Positions 40,121 through 48,995 of a stretch of DNA of 64,000 nucleotides are shown in pieces. The translations under genes and the position numbers were made by a program. The stretch comes from Pseudomonas sp. LS1212 (GTDB taxonomy: Bacteria; Pseudomonadota; Gammaproteobacteria; Pseudomonadales; Pseudomonadaceae), in the NCBI RefSeq assembly GCF_024741815.1, contig NZ_CP102951.1, forward strand, positions 967,001 through 1,031,000, given 5' to 3'. The stretch's first letter is position 1. Every line of letters begins with the position of its first letter. The notes beneath the pieces are model-generated. The model had not been told where the DNA came from, made no database searches, and saw only the letters and a list, made by a program, of their open reading frames with translations.

Positions 40121-40576
40121 ATGAAAGTCGCCATCCTTTGCGGTTCGGTCTATGGCACGGCTGAAGAAGTTGCCCGACATGCCGCGACCCTGCTCAAAGC
40201 CGCTGGCTTCGAGGTCTTGTGCAATTCCCGGGCGGCGTTCGACGAAGTGCAGGCGTTCGGGCCCGAAGCGTTTCTGGCCGTGACGTCGACCACCGGGATG
40301 GGCGAGTTACCGGATAACCTGCTGCCGTTGTATTCGCAGATTCGCGATGTATTGCCCGCCGCGTGGCGCGGCTTGCCGGGTGCGGTGATCGGGCTGGGTG
40401 ATTCGAGCTACGGTGACACCTTCTGCGGCGGCGGTGAGCAAATGCGCGAATTGTTCGCTGAGTTGGGCGTTCGTGAGGTATTGGAGATGTTGCGGCTCGA
40501 TGCCAGTGAAACCGTCACGCCGGAAACGGACGCCGAGCCGTGGTTGGCCGATTTCATTGCGCAACTGCGCGGCTGA
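40121..40576 (+). CDS. Flavodoxin (MioC-like)
   Basis: The 151-residue protein is a single flavodoxin domain. The FMN phosphate loop is CGSVYGTAEEVARHA (residues 6-20), with TSTTGMGELPDNLLPLY and LGDSSYGDTFCGGGEQM forming the isoalloxazine loops. It carries electrons in the cytosol. The upstream frame extension to 40004 is ignored because the domain starts at MKVAIL. The ribosome site is weak (AGGA). Confidence 0.88.
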   Translation: MKVAILCGSVYGTAEEVARHAATLLKAAGFEVLCNSRAAFDEVQAFGPEAFLAVTSTTGMGELPDNLLPLYSQIRDVLPAAWRGLPGAVIGLGDSSYGDTFCGGGEQMRELFAELGVREVLEMLRLDASETVTPETDAEPWLADFIAQLRG

Positions 40577-40778
40577 TCTCAGCGCGAAGGCGGATGGAGC
40601 TGGTGCTGACCGGCTTGTTGAACCTGTTCGCGGCGCCTTTGCTGGCGGCGTTTATTTGACGGCTGCGTCAACTGACCCGCACGGCCAATAAGGTGGCTGC
40701 CAACGCAACTGGCCAGTCGGCTGGCGCTGGCTAGACTGATTGCCAAAGCGAGCACATGAACGTGCCGAGGTGATTGTC
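40577..40778. other. Intergenic stretch
   Basis: No gene is supported. A CAGCCGCTTTG-like GC-rich stretch and AT/GC mixed sequence precede a possible small coding region that starts at 40779. Confidence 0.4.
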
Positions 40779-40889
40779 GTGACTGCAGCCCATGTCTTGC
40801 CAACATCGAAACAAATGGATCGAAAGCGTTCAACCCGGCCCCAGGCTCTGATCGGTCTGGCGGCCTGTCATCGTTTGGGGGCGCTGTGA
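40779..40889 (+). CDS. Possible small protein coupled to the alpha/beta hydrolase
   Basis: A GTG with an excellent GAGGTGA ribosome site opens a 36-residue frame (VTAAHVLPTSKQMDRKRSTR, then PQALIGLAACHRLGAL). Its TGA overlaps the ATG of the following hydrolase (TGATG). It could be a short protein, a leader that couples translation, or the leftover end of a deleted gene. No homology is recognised. Confidence 0.3.
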   Translation: MTAAHVLPTSKQMDRKRSTRPQALIGLAACHRLGAL

Positions 40890-41788
40890 TGCGTCTGGCC
40901 GAGATCCCGTTGTGTGTCTGGCGCACCCGGGGGCAGACGTTCCTTTTCCGTGGCCAGAACATTCGTTACTGGACGGCCGGGCAGGGCGAACCGCTGCTGC
41001 TCATTCACGGCTTTCCGACGGCCAGCTGGGACTGGCACTACCTCTGGCAACCGCTGGCCCAGCGTTACTGCCTGATCGCCTGCGACATGCTGGGCTTCGG
41101 CGATTCAGCCAAACCGGTCAAGCACCATTACAGCATCGTCGAGCAGGCCGACTTGCAGCAAGCGCTGCTGGCGCATCTGCAAGTCAGGCAACCGGTGCAT
41201 GTGTTGGCCCACGACTACGGCGACAGCGTCGCTCAGGAATTGCTTGCCCGCCATCATGAAGCACGCGCCGCGATTGCCAGTTGCGTGTTTCTCAATGGCG
41301 GTCTGTTTCCGGAACGGCATCGTCCGGTACTGATTCAGAAACTGTTGCTCAGCCCCTTGGGCTGGCTGGTCGGGCGCTCGTTCACCCGTGACGATCTGGT
41401 CAAGCACATTACCCAAATCTACGGCCCGCAGACCCGGCCCAGTGAAAGCGTGCTCGACGACTGCTGGAGCCTGATCGACGCCAATCACGGCACCCGCATT
41501 ATCCACAAGCTGGTCGGCTACTTGCCCGAGCGTATTGCCCAGCGCGGGCGTTGGGTCGGCGCAATGCAGCACGGGGATGTGTCATTGCGCTTCATCAATG
41601 GCGCCTTCGATCCGGTATCTGGGCACCACATGCTCGAACGTTACCTGGAGTTGATACCCAACCCCGATACGGTATCACTACACGGTATCGGTCACTATCC
41701 TCATACCGAAGCGCCGGGTCAGGTACTCAGGCATTACCTGGCTTTTCGCCAGCAGTTGCAGCCTTTCAAGAAAATAGCCTGTTCGTGA
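40889..41788 (+). CDS. Alpha/beta hydrolase
   Basis: The 299-residue enzyme has the oxyanion loop HGFPTASWDWHYLW (about residues 39-52), the nucleophile elbow LAHDYGDSVAQELL with Asp as nucleophile, and the catalytic His near LHGIGHYPHTEAP. An Asp nucleophile places it with haloalkane dehalogenase or epoxide hydrolase-like enzymes rather than serine esterases. The substrate is unknown. The start (ATG at 40889) overlaps the stop of a small upstream frame. Confidence 0.85.
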   Translation: MRLAEIPLCVWRTRGQTFLFRGQNIRYWTAGQGEPLLLIHGFPTASWDWHYLWQPLAQRYCLIACDMLGFGDSAKPVKHHYSIVEQADLQQALLAHLQVRQPVHVLAHDYGDSVAQELLARHHEARAAIASCVFLNGGLFPERHRPVLIQKLLLSPLGWLVGRSFTRDDLVKHITQIYGPQTRPSESVLDDCWSLIDANHGTRIIHKLVGYLPERIAQRGRWVGAMQHGDVSLRFINGAFDPVSGHHMLERYLELIPNPDTVSLHGIGHYPHTEAPGQVLRHYLAFRQQLQPFKKIACS

Positions 41789-41928
41789 GGGCGCGGGCGA
41801 CGCTGCCGCGCTACATCGCATTACCTTATCGGGCACCATTCAGCCCCTGCCGTGTTGATTGTGAGCGGCGGGCCTGTGCCTGACACTCACTCAGCCCTAC
41901 TTCCTCTTGGCCCATGCTGGAGTATTGA

Positions 41929-42843
41929 ATGAGTGAATCCGTACGTTTCGAAGATAAGGTCGTGATTGTCACGGGTGCCGGTGGTGGCCTGGGGCGCGCC
42001 CATGCACTGCTGTTTGCCCGACATGGCGCCAGGGTGGTGGTCAACGATCTGGGTGGTTCGACCCAGGGCGAGGGCGCCAATGCCTCGGCTGCCGACAAGG
42101 TGGTCGCAGAAATCCGTGCAGCCGGTGGCACGGCGGTGGCCAACCACGACTCGGTGACCGATGGCGACAAGATCGTCCAGAACGCGCTGGATGCTTTCGG
42201 CCGGGTCGATGTGCTGGTCAACAACGCCGGGATCCTGCGTGACAAGACCTTCGCCAAAATGGAAGACAGTGATTGGGACCTGGTCTACCGAGTGCACGTC
42301 GAAGGCGCCTACAAGGTCACCCGTGCCGCCTGGCCGCACCTGCGCGAGAAGAACTATGGCCGGGTCATCTTCACCGCCTCGACTTCCGGGATCTACGGCA
42401 ACTTCGGCCAGTCCAACTACGGTATGGCCAAGCTGGGGCTTTACGGCCTGACCCGTACCCTGGCCCTCGAAGGTCGCAAGCACAACATTCTGGTCAATGC
42501 GATCGCGCCCACTGGCGGCACCCGCATGACCGAAGGGTTGATTCCGGCCGAGGTGTTCGAGCAGCTCAAACCGGAATTGGTCAGCCCCCTGGTGGTGTAC
42601 CTGGGCAGCGAGCAGTGCCAGGACACTTCAGGCCTGTATGAGGTCGGCGGCGGCTGGATCGGCAAGGTACGCTGGGAGCGCAGCCTGGGCGTGGGCTTTG
42701 ACCCTCGCGAAGGGTTCGCCGTCGAAGAGGTGGCTGCCAACTGGGCACGGATCGGCGACTTCGAGGGTGCTGTGCACCCTCGCGACAATATCGAAGCGCT
42801 GAATCAAATGATGCTGAACCTGCAAAAATACGTGAAGCACTGA
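41929..42843 (+). CDS. Short-chain dehydrogenase, multifunctional-enzyme type 2-like
   Basis: The 304-residue NAD-dependent dehydrogenase has VIVTGAGGGLGRAHALLFAR, NNAGILRDKTFAKMEDSDWD and the catalytic TASTSGIYGNFGQSNYGMAK (Ser, Tyr, Lys). The pattern and the GGWIGKVRWERSLG tail match the (3R)-hydroxyacyl-CoA dehydrogenase domain of peroxisomal-type multifunctional enzyme 2, so it probably oxidises hydroxyacyl-CoA. GGAG precedes the ATG. It stands alone here. Confidence 0.9.
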   Translation: MSESVRFEDKVVIVTGAGGGLGRAHALLFARHGARVVVNDLGGSTQGEGANASAADKVVAEIRAAGGTAVANHDSVTDGDKIVQNALDAFGRVDVLVNNAGILRDKTFAKMEDSDWDLVYRVHVEGAYKVTRAAWPHLREKNYGRVIFTASTSGIYGNFGQSNYGMAKLGLYGLTRTLALEGRKHNILVNAIAPTGGTRMTEGLIPAEVFEQLKPELVSPLVVYLGSEQCQDTSGLYEVGGGWIGKVRWERSLGVGFDPREGFAVEEVAANWARIGDFEGAVHPRDNIEALNQMMLNLQKYVKH

Positions 42844-42971
42844 GTCGTGCGTTGCCGAGGCCGGGGAAACGTGTAGTTACTGTTTTCCCCGGTCAAAGCT
42901 GATCATGAATGTTTTGGGTTGCCCTGTTCGCCACTATATTGGTCGATAGTGAGCAAATAAGGATTGTTCGA

Positions 42972-43322
42972 GTGTATGAATCAAAAAATCAGCCGGTATT
43001 GACGCGCCGGCAATTCATTTATCGGCTGTTCTTGCACAGTTTGACGGCCTGCCTGCTGATTGGCGGCTCCGTCGCGCTGGGCGCCGGTGGTCATCTGTAT
43101 TTCGAAGAAGGTGTCAGCTGGCATGATGCGGTGTTCAACGCCACATTGATGCTGGGCGGCATTGGGCCGATCAGCCTGCCTCAGTCGGTCGCCGGGAAGC
43201 TGTTTTTCGCCGGTTACGGGCTCTATGCCGGGCTGGTCTTCGTCACCAGCATCGGCCTGATCCTGGCACCTGTGGTCCACCGAATCCTGCACCGCTTTCA
43301 CTGCGATGAAGATCTCGATTGA
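42972..43322 (+). CDS. Small two-helix membrane protein with channel-like loop
   Basis: The 116-residue protein has two membrane helices (about residues 18-40, LFLHSLTACLLIGGSVALGA, and 82-108) with a hydrophobic re-entrant-like loop between them (ATLMLGGIGPISLPQSVAGK). This outline resembles a K+-channel pore module but lacks a TVGYG-type filter. The start is a GTG with AAGGA 8 nt upstream; a longer frame from 42909 has no ribosome site. The function is unknown. Confidence 0.6.
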   Translation: MYESKNQPVLTRRQFIYRLFLHSLTACLLIGGSVALGAGGHLYFEEGVSWHDAVFNATLMLGGIGPISLPQSVAGKLFFAGYGLYAGLVFVTSIGLILAPVVHRILHRFHCDEDLD

Positions 43323-43344
43323 TCAGTCTTTCACAAATAAAAAA

Positions 43345-43365
43345 GGCCGCTGTAAAACAGCGGCC
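43345..43365 (-). terminator. Hairpin terminator (best on minus strand)
   Basis: GGCCGCTGT and ACAGCGGCC form a 9-bp stem. On the minus strand it is followed by TTTTTTATTT, so it best stops leftward transcripts from the hmgR side. The plus strand has only A residues after it. Confidence 0.7.
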
Positions 43366-43539
43366 AAATAAGACGTTCGATCAGGAGCTTCAAATCAACG
43401 TCAGTGAACCTGTGGTCTTGCGACCGGCCCATGCAGAGGACACTACACTCTGAACATTAATGGGCGATTAACCAGTGCCGTTAGAGCCAGGCAAGAATAA
43501 GCACTAATCCCTCCCTGAAACATACTCGATTGCGACAAT

Positions 43540-43775
43540 GACTGTTACGCACTGCGCAATAGTCTGGTGATGGCCGAGGTTGCCTTTATGCAGGGTGATC
43601 ACTGCACCGCCCGTAGCCAGCTCGAACAGGAGAACTCCAATCAGCAGATTGCCGAACAGTTGTTTATTTCCCTGCACACAGTAAAGACCCATGCGCGGCG
43701 TATTTGCAGCAAGCTGGGGTCGAGCGCAGGACGCAAGCGGTCGCCATGGCGAAGAAAGCCGGACTGATGAACTGA
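43540..43775 (+). pseudogene. Remnant of a LuxR-family (MalT-type) regulator
   Basis: TPR-like sequence (NSLVMAEVAFMQGDHCTARS) runs directly into a LuxR helix-turn-helix (SNQQIAEQLFISLHTVKTHA, RRICSKLG). One extra G then shifts the frame; the neighbouring frame continues with VERRTQAVAMAKKAGLMN and a stop, the normal end. Both an internal deletion and a 1-nt frameshift mark it as dead. Only the last 80 or so codons of a roughly 900-codon gene remain. Confidence 0.75.
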
Positions 43776-43790
43776 GCAGGCCGCAGCCCT

Positions 43791-44567
43791 TCAGCAATCG
43801 TGGCCCATTCGCCAACTGATCGCCCGGGTCGCCGCCAACAACTGCTGCGCCGCCGGGCCTTGTTCGTCAGCGTGGAAAATCGATGTCGGACCGACCACAG
43901 TCACCACCGCAGCAATCTTGCCAAAGGCATCGAAGACCGGTGCCGACAACGCATCGACGCCGGGCATCAGCAGGCCATGAACATGGTGCAGGCCGCGCTG
44001 GCGGATCGCTTCGAATTGCGCGTCATAGGCGTCGGCCTGGCCGAGCCCCTGCGTTTCCCGCTGGCGCAACTCAATGGTCTCGCGCTGCGGCAGATAGGCG
44101 CCGAAAACCAGGCCGGTAGAGGAACTCAATAGCGGTAGCACCGAGCCGATCTGTGTGACCACGGTCACCGCGCGCACGGCAGGTTCGATACTGACGACAG
44201 TTGCCCCCTGATTGCCCCACACCGCCACAAAGCAGGTCTCGTTGAGCTCGTCGCGCAACTGCGATAGCGGCATGGCCGCGACTTTCAACACATCCATTGC
44301 GCCCAGGGCAGCCAGCCCCACCCGCAAGGCTTCGCGGCCCAGGCCGTAATGGTTGGTGGCTGGATTCTGTTCGGCAAAACCGCTGGCGATCAGCGCTTGA
44401 AGGTAGCGATGGACTTTACTGGCAGGCATTTGTACATGTTCGGCCAGCCGCGACAGCGAAGTCGACGGCGACAGCTGCGCGAGGGCCTTGAGGATGTCGG
44501 TGCCGACTTCGGCCGAGCGGACCTTTTGCTTGCCGGGGCTTTCGGCAGTGGGGCTGGCTTTATCCAT
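43791..44567 (-). CDS. hmgR: IclR-family repressor of homogentisate catabolism
   Basis: The 258-residue regulator has an N-terminal winged helix (TDILKALAQLSPSTSLSRLA, MPASKVHRYLQALI) and a C-terminal IclR effector domain (about 85-255, TVVSIEPAVRAVTVVTQIGS, STGLVFGAYLPQRETIE). It is divergent from hmgA-fahA-maiA, the arrangement of hmgR in P. putida, where homogentisate relieves repression. The ATG at 44567 is preferred to the longer frame because the family starts near it. A matching 17-bp palindrome lies in the shared promoter. Confidence 0.9.
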   Translation of the reverse strand: MDKASPTAESPGKQKVRSAEVGTDILKALAQLSPSTSLSRLAEHVQMPASKVHRYLQALIASGFAEQNPATNHYGLGREALRVGLAALGAMDVLKVAAMPLSQLRDELNETCFVAVWGNQGATVVSIEPAVRAVTVVTQIGSVLPLLSSSTGLVFGAYLPQRETIELRQRETQGLGQADAYDAQFEAIRQRGLHHVHGLLMPGVDALSAPVFDAFGKIAAVVTVVGPTSIFHADEQGPAAQQLLAATRAISWRMGHDC

Positions 44568-44630
44568 GGTGCGCTTTGATCCGGGGAGACTGGTGGGCGT
44601 CTTTATAGCTTGACGGTCAACGGCAATCAA

Positions 44631-44656
44631 ATTACGTTATACGTAATCTAATTACG
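44631..44656. promoter_or_regulatory. HmgR-type operator
   Basis: ATTACGT-TAT-ACGTAAT at 44631-44647 is a perfect 17-bp palindrome. A third half-site ATTACG follows at 44651-44656. It lies between divergent hmgR and hmgA. A 17-bp palindromic HmgR operator in this promoter is known from P. putida. Confidence 0.8.
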
Positions 44657-44736
44657 ATAATTATAACGCAGCACTACCGTCGCTCAACAGGCAGCGGTCA
44701 ACTGCCACCAACCGGCCGTTGCGGCCAGGAGGCTCG

Positions 44737-46041
44737 ATGAACCTCGATTCCACCCCGCCAGCGCTCGACTACCAGAGCGGCTTTGGCAACGAATTCAGCA
44801 GCGAAGCGCTTCCTGGCGCCTTGCCCGTCGGTCAGAATTCCCCGCAGAAAGCGCCTTACGGTTTGTATACCGAGCTGTTCTCCGGCACGGCCTTCACCAT
44901 GGCTCGCAGCGAATCGCGGCGCACCTGGATGTACCGCATTCGTCCTTCGGCACTGCACCCGGCATTTGTCCGCCTGGAGCGGCAACTGGCCGGTGGTCCG
45001 CTGGGCGAGGTGACGCCCAACCGCCTGCGCTGGAGCCCGCTGGAGATCCCGAACGAACCCACTGATTTCCTCGATGGCTGGGTCACCATGGCTGCCAACT
45101 CGAACCAGGAGAAGCCGTCCGGGGTGAGCGTCCACAGTTACCGCGCCAACTGCTCGATGAAACGCGTGTTCTTCAACGCCGATGGCGAACTGCTGCTGGT
45201 ACCGGAACTGGGGCGCCTGCGTATTGCAACCGAGCTGGGCGTGTTGGACGTCGAGCCGCTGGAAATCGCCGTGTTGCCACGCGGCCTCAAATTCCGTGTC
45301 GAATTGCTCGACCCGCAGGCTCGCGGCTACATCGCCGAAAACCATGGCGCGCCGCTGCGCCTGCCCGACCTGGGGCCGATCGGCAGCAATGGCCTGGCCA
45401 ACCCACGTGATTTCCTGGCACCGGTAGCACATTACGAGGAACACAACGGTCCAGTGCCGATGGTGCAAAAATTCCTCGGCGAACTCTGGGGTTGCGAACT
45501 CAACCATTCGCCCCTGGACGTGGTGGCCTGGCACGGCAACAACGTGCCGTACAAATACGATCTGCGCCGTTTCAACACCATTGGCACGGTCAGCTTCGAC
45601 CATCCGGACCCGTCGATCTTTACCGTCCTGACTTCGCCGACCAGCGTGCACGGCCTGGCCAATATGGACTTTGTGATCTTCCCGCCGCGCTGGATGGTGG
45701 CCGAGAACACCTTTCGTCCACCATGGTTCCACCGCAACCTGATGAACGAGTTCATGGGCCTGATCCAGGGCAGCTACGATGCCAAGGCCGAGGGCTTCCT
45801 GCCGGGCGGTGCATCGCTGCACAGTTGCATGAGCGCCCATGGCCCGGATGGTGAAACCTGCACCAAGGCCATCGCCGCCGAATTGGCGCCCAGCAAGATC
45901 GACAACACCATGGCGTTCATGTTCGAGACCAGCCAGGTCCTGCGCCCCAGCCGGCATGCCCTCGAATGCCCACAATTGCAGAACGACTACGATGCCTGCT
46001 GGGCATCGCTGCCGTCCACCTTCAACCCGAATCGGAGATAA
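44737..46041 (+). CDS. hmgA: Homogentisate 1,2-dioxygenase
   Basis: This iron enzyme cleaves homogentisate to maleylacetoacetate in phenylalanine and tyrosine breakdown. The 434-residue length fits. Recognisable blocks are YQSGFGNEFSSEALPGALPV at the N-terminus, SPLDVVAWHGNNVPYKYDLR, PPRWMVAENTFRPPWFHRN with iron-site histidines, MNEFMGLI with the iron-ligand Glu, and GGASLHSCMSAHGPD. The ATG at 44737 has CAGGAGG upstream. It is first in the hmgA-fahA-maiA operon (3-nt and 12-nt gaps), controlled by HmgR. Confidence 0.97.
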   Translation: MNLDSTPPALDYQSGFGNEFSSEALPGALPVGQNSPQKAPYGLYTELFSGTAFTMARSESRRTWMYRIRPSALHPAFVRLERQLAGGPLGEVTPNRLRWSPLEIPNEPTDFLDGWVTMAANSNQEKPSGVSVHSYRANCSMKRVFFNADGELLLVPELGRLRIATELGVLDVEPLEIAVLPRGLKFRVELLDPQARGYIAENHGAPLRLPDLGPIGSNGLANPRDFLAPVAHYEEHNGPVPMVQKFLGELWGCELNHSPLDVVAWHGNNVPYKYDLRRFNTIGTVSFDHPDPSIFTVLTSPTSVHGLANMDFVIFPPRWMVAENTFRPPWFHRNLMNEFMGLIQGSYDAKAEGFLPGGASLHSCMSAHGPDGETCTKAIAAELAPSKIDNTMAFMFETSQVLRPSRHALECPQLQNDYDACWASLPSTFNPNRR

Positions 46042-46044
46042 CCC

Positions 46045-47337
46045 ATGAATCAGCCAGCCATTACTCGCAGTTGGGTGGAAAGCGCCAACGGGCACGCCGA
46101 CTTCCCGCTGCAGAACCTGCCGCTGGGGATCTTCAGCCAAAAGGATCAGGCGCCGCGTTGTGGCGTCGCCATTGGTGATTCGATTCTGGATCTCGAAGCG
46201 GCACTGGCCGCCGGGTTGTTCGACGGCCTGGCACGTCAGGCGGTCGAAGCCACCCGTGGCGGTGCCCTGAACGCCTTCTTCGAACTGGGCCGGCCTGCTC
46301 GCGTCGCACTGCGCGAGCGTCTGCTTGAGCTGTTGGGCCAGGACAGCCAGCACCAGGCGGCGTTGCAACCATTGCTGCAGGCCGCCGCCGATTGCCGGAT
46401 GCACCTGCCAGCGCGCATCGGCGACTACACCGATTTCTATGTGGGCATCGAGCACGCGAAGAATGTCGGCAAGCTGTTCCGCCCGGACAACCCCCTGCTG
46501 CCGAACTACAAGTACGTACCGATTGGCTACCATGGCCGCGCCTCGACCATTCGCCCTTCGGGTACCGACGTGCGCCGTCCGAAAGGCCAGACCTTGCCCG
46601 CCGGGCAGGCCGAGCCGAGCTTCGGCCCCTGCGCGCGGCTGGACTATGAACTGGAACTGGGTATCTGGATCGGCCAGGGCAACGCGCTGGGCGAGCCGGT
46701 GCCGATCGCCGAGGCTGGCGAACACATTGCCGGCTTCTGCCTGCTCAATGACTGGTCGGCGCGGGATATCCAGGCCTGGGAATACCAGCCGCTGGGCCCG
46801 TTCCTGTCCAAAAGCTTCATCACCAGCGTTTCTCCGTGGGTGGTGACCGCAGAAGCCCTGGCGCCGTTCCGTTGCGCCCAGGCACCGCGCCCTGAAGGCG
46901 ACCCACAGCCGCTGTCGTACCTGCTGGACGCGCGTGACCAGGCTGGCGGGGGATTCGACATCGAGTTGGAAGTGCTGCTGCTCACCGAACAGATGCGCGA
47001 GCAGAACCTGCCCGCCGAGCGCCTGACCCTCAGCAACACCCAGGCCATGTACTGGACCGTGGCGCAGATGGTTACGCACCACAGCGTCAACGGTTGCCAG
47101 TTGCAGGCCGGCGACCTGTTCGGCTCCGGCACCCTGTCCGGGGCGCAGCCTGGTCAGTTCGGCAGCCTGCTGGAGATCACCAACGGCGGCAAAGAACCGG
47201 TGAACCTGGCCTCGGGCGAGGTTCGCCGCTTCCTTGAAGACGGCGACGAAATCATCCTGCGCGCCCGCTGCCGCGCCGATGGCGTAGTCTCGATCGGTTT
47301 CGGCGAATGCCGTGGCAAAGTGCTTGCAGCGCACTGA
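46045..47337 (+). CDS. fahA: Fumarylacetoacetase
   Basis: The 430-residue hydrolase splits fumarylacetoacetate into fumarate and acetoacetate, the last step of homogentisate degradation. It has an N-terminal SH3-like domain and the C-terminal FAH barrel with DYTDFYVGIEHAKNVGKLFR (metal Asp and catalytic His), GYHGRASTIRPSG, the acidic metal ligands in LDYELELGIWIGQGN, LLNDWSARDIQAWEYQPLGP, and GDLFGSGTLSG. It starts 3 nt after the hmgA stop. Confidence 0.97.
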   Translation: MNQPAITRSWVESANGHADFPLQNLPLGIFSQKDQAPRCGVAIGDSILDLEAALAAGLFDGLARQAVEATRGGALNAFFELGRPARVALRERLLELLGQDSQHQAALQPLLQAAADCRMHLPARIGDYTDFYVGIEHAKNVGKLFRPDNPLLPNYKYVPIGYHGRASTIRPSGTDVRRPKGQTLPAGQAEPSFGPCARLDYELELGIWIGQGNALGEPVPIAEAGEHIAGFCLLNDWSARDIQAWEYQPLGPFLSKSFITSVSPWVVTAEALAPFRCAQAPRPEGDPQPLSYLLDARDQAGGGFDIELEVLLLTEQMREQNLPAERLTLSNTQAMYWTVAQMVTHHSVNGCQLQAGDLFGSGTLSGAQPGQFGSLLEITNGGKEPVNLASGEVRRFLEDGDEIILRARCRADGVVSIGFGECRGKVLAAH

Positions 47338-47349
47338 GAGGGATAGGCG

Positions 47350-47988
47350 ATGGAGCTCTACACCTACTACCGTTCGACTTCGTCTTACCGGGTGCGCATT
47401 GCCCTGGCCCTCAAGGGCCTCGACTATCAGTCGATCCCGGTCAACCTGCTCAAGGGTGAACATCGGCAGGCGGACTTCCTCGCCCTCAATCCACAGGGCC
47501 GCGTGCCGGCCCTGCGGGTCGAGGAGGGTGACCTGCTGGTGCAATCGCCGGCGATCATCGAGTACCTGGAAGAGCGCTATCCGCAGCCGGCACTGCTGGC
47601 GACCGATCCGCTGCAGCGGGCCCATGCCCGCAGCGTGGCGGCGCTGATCGGTTGCGATATCCATCCGCTGCACAACGTCAGCGTGCTCAACCAACTGCGT
47701 CAGCTGGGGCATGATGAAAACCAGGTGACTCAGTGGATCGGTCACTGGATCAGCCAAGGGCTGGCGGCGGTCGAGCAACTGATTGGCGACAGCGGTTATT
47801 GCTTCGGCGATGCACCGGGGCTGGCGGATGTCTACCTGATTCCGCAATTGTATGCGGCAGAGCGCTTCAATATTTCCCTTGAAGCCTACCCGCGTATCCG
47901 CCGGGTGGCGGCGCTGGCCGGGCAACATCCGGCGTTTGTCCGGGCACATCCGGCGAATCAGCCTGATACGCCTGTGGCGCCTGCCTAG
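47350..47988 (+). CDS. maiA: Maleylacetoacetate isomerase
   Basis: This 212-residue zeta-class glutathione transferase isomerises maleylacetoacetate to fumarylacetoacetate using glutathione. The N-terminal thioredoxin-like domain has the zeta signature YYRSTSSYRVRIALALKGL with SSYR, and glutathione contacts in QGRVPALRVEEGDLLVQSPA. The C-terminal helical domain has CFGDAPGLADVYLIPQLYAA. It closes the hmg operon, 12 nt after fahA. Confidence 0.96.
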   Translation: MELYTYYRSTSSYRVRIALALKGLDYQSIPVNLLKGEHRQADFLALNPQGRVPALRVEEGDLLVQSPAIIEYLEERYPQPALLATDPLQRAHARSVAALIGCDIHPLHNVSVLNQLRQLGHDENQVTQWIGHWISQGLAAVEQLIGDSGYCFGDAPGLADVYLIPQLYAAERFNISLEAYPRIRRVAALAGQHPAFVRAHPANQPDTPVAPA

Positions 47989-48017
47989 GCCTCATCGCTG
48001 GCAAGCTGAAGTGAAAC

Positions 48018-48824
48018 TCAATGCATCGACGGCCTCGGCACCGCCAGCTGGCCGAGCCGTTCGGTCAGGCGCAAGCGCTGGATCGGGTCGTCGCTGAGCA
48101 ACAGCGCATGCTCCAGGTCGAAGCGTTCGGCCTGGGGGCAGTCCAGGCGCTGGTAGATCACCGCGCGTGCCAGGTAGTCACTGGCATTGGCCGGGCCCAG
48201 GTCCATGACGCGATCGGCGTCCTTGAGGGCGGACAGGTCGTTATCGTGGCTGGTGTGCAGTTGCCTCAGGTTGCGCGACAGGCGCTGGAGCATCTGCAAG
48301 GGCGTGGCCTCGAGCAGGTGCTCGGCGGTCAACTGGATCTGCGGACCGAACTGCCTGCCGAGCAATTCGCGGCAGTCGGCGGGATACAGGCGGCGTCCGC
48401 CGCAGGGGTCCAGGTGATGATCGGCGCCAGGAACCTTCAATAAGAAGTGCCCGGGGAAGTTCACGCCCACCAGCGGGATCGCCAGTCGCCTTGCCAACTC
48501 CAGGGCAATCAACGCCAGGGCCAACGGTTGCCCGCGCCGACGCTGCAACACCTTGTCGAGCAAGGCTGCGTGCGGGCGCAGCGGATGGAACTCATCCTGC
48601 TGAAAGCCCAATGAAGTCATGCGCCGCAACAGGGGTTGTGCCAGTTCGCTCACCGGCAGCATGGGCAAGCTGGCGCTGACCTGCAGCTGCAAGTCGTTGA
48701 GATCACGCAAGATTTGCTCAGGCTGCACGCTCGCATCGTGTTCGGCAGCGACCCACAACGCCGCCTCGAACGTGGCTGCGGGGTTACGCTGCAGGCAAGC
48801 AAGGCAGGCTTGGCGTGGGCTCAT
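48018..48824 (-). CDS. SirB1-family protein (transglutaminase-like plus TPR-like)
   Basis: The 268-residue protein has the SirB1 transglutaminase-like fold: LRPHAALLDKVLQRRRGQPL, ALELARRLAIPLVGVNFPGHFLLK and DPCGGRRLYPADCRELL. The C-terminal part (about 185-260) resembles a degenerate TPR (DYLARAVIYQRLDCPQAERF). Catalytic Cys of true transglutaminases is not evident, so it probably has a structural or regulatory role. The gene ends about 30 bp after convergent maiA. Confidence 0.82.
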   Translation of the reverse strand: MSPRQACLACLQRNPAATFEAALWVAAEHDASVQPEQILRDLNDLQLQVSASLPMLPVSELAQPLLRRMTSLGFQQDEFHPLRPHAALLDKVLQRRRGQPLALALIALELARRLAIPLVGVNFPGHFLLKVPGADHHLDPCGGRRLYPADCRELLGRQFGPQIQLTAEHLLEATPLQMLQRLSRNLRQLHTSHDNDLSALKDADRVMDLGPANASDYLARAVIYQRLDCPQAERFDLEHALLLSDDPIQRLRLTERLGQLAVPRPSMH

Positions 48825-48995
48825 GATTGTCTCCGCTCATGCTTTCCTTGTAGCGCTGGCGCAAGGTTTCGTCCAGTGAGCCGGGCTGGATATGTAACAA
48901 AACCGCAATTGCCGGGGCATTTATTCCGGTGCACATCGGCAGGCTGTGTGCCGCCGCCTATACTTGGATCAGCAACATGATTCGGGAGCCCATCG

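Noticed and set aside
44698..47949. A 1083-codon minus-strand open frame opposite hmgA-fahA-maiA
   Set aside because: It is an antisense shadow produced by GC-rich codon use of three well-recognised genes; its translation has no family features.
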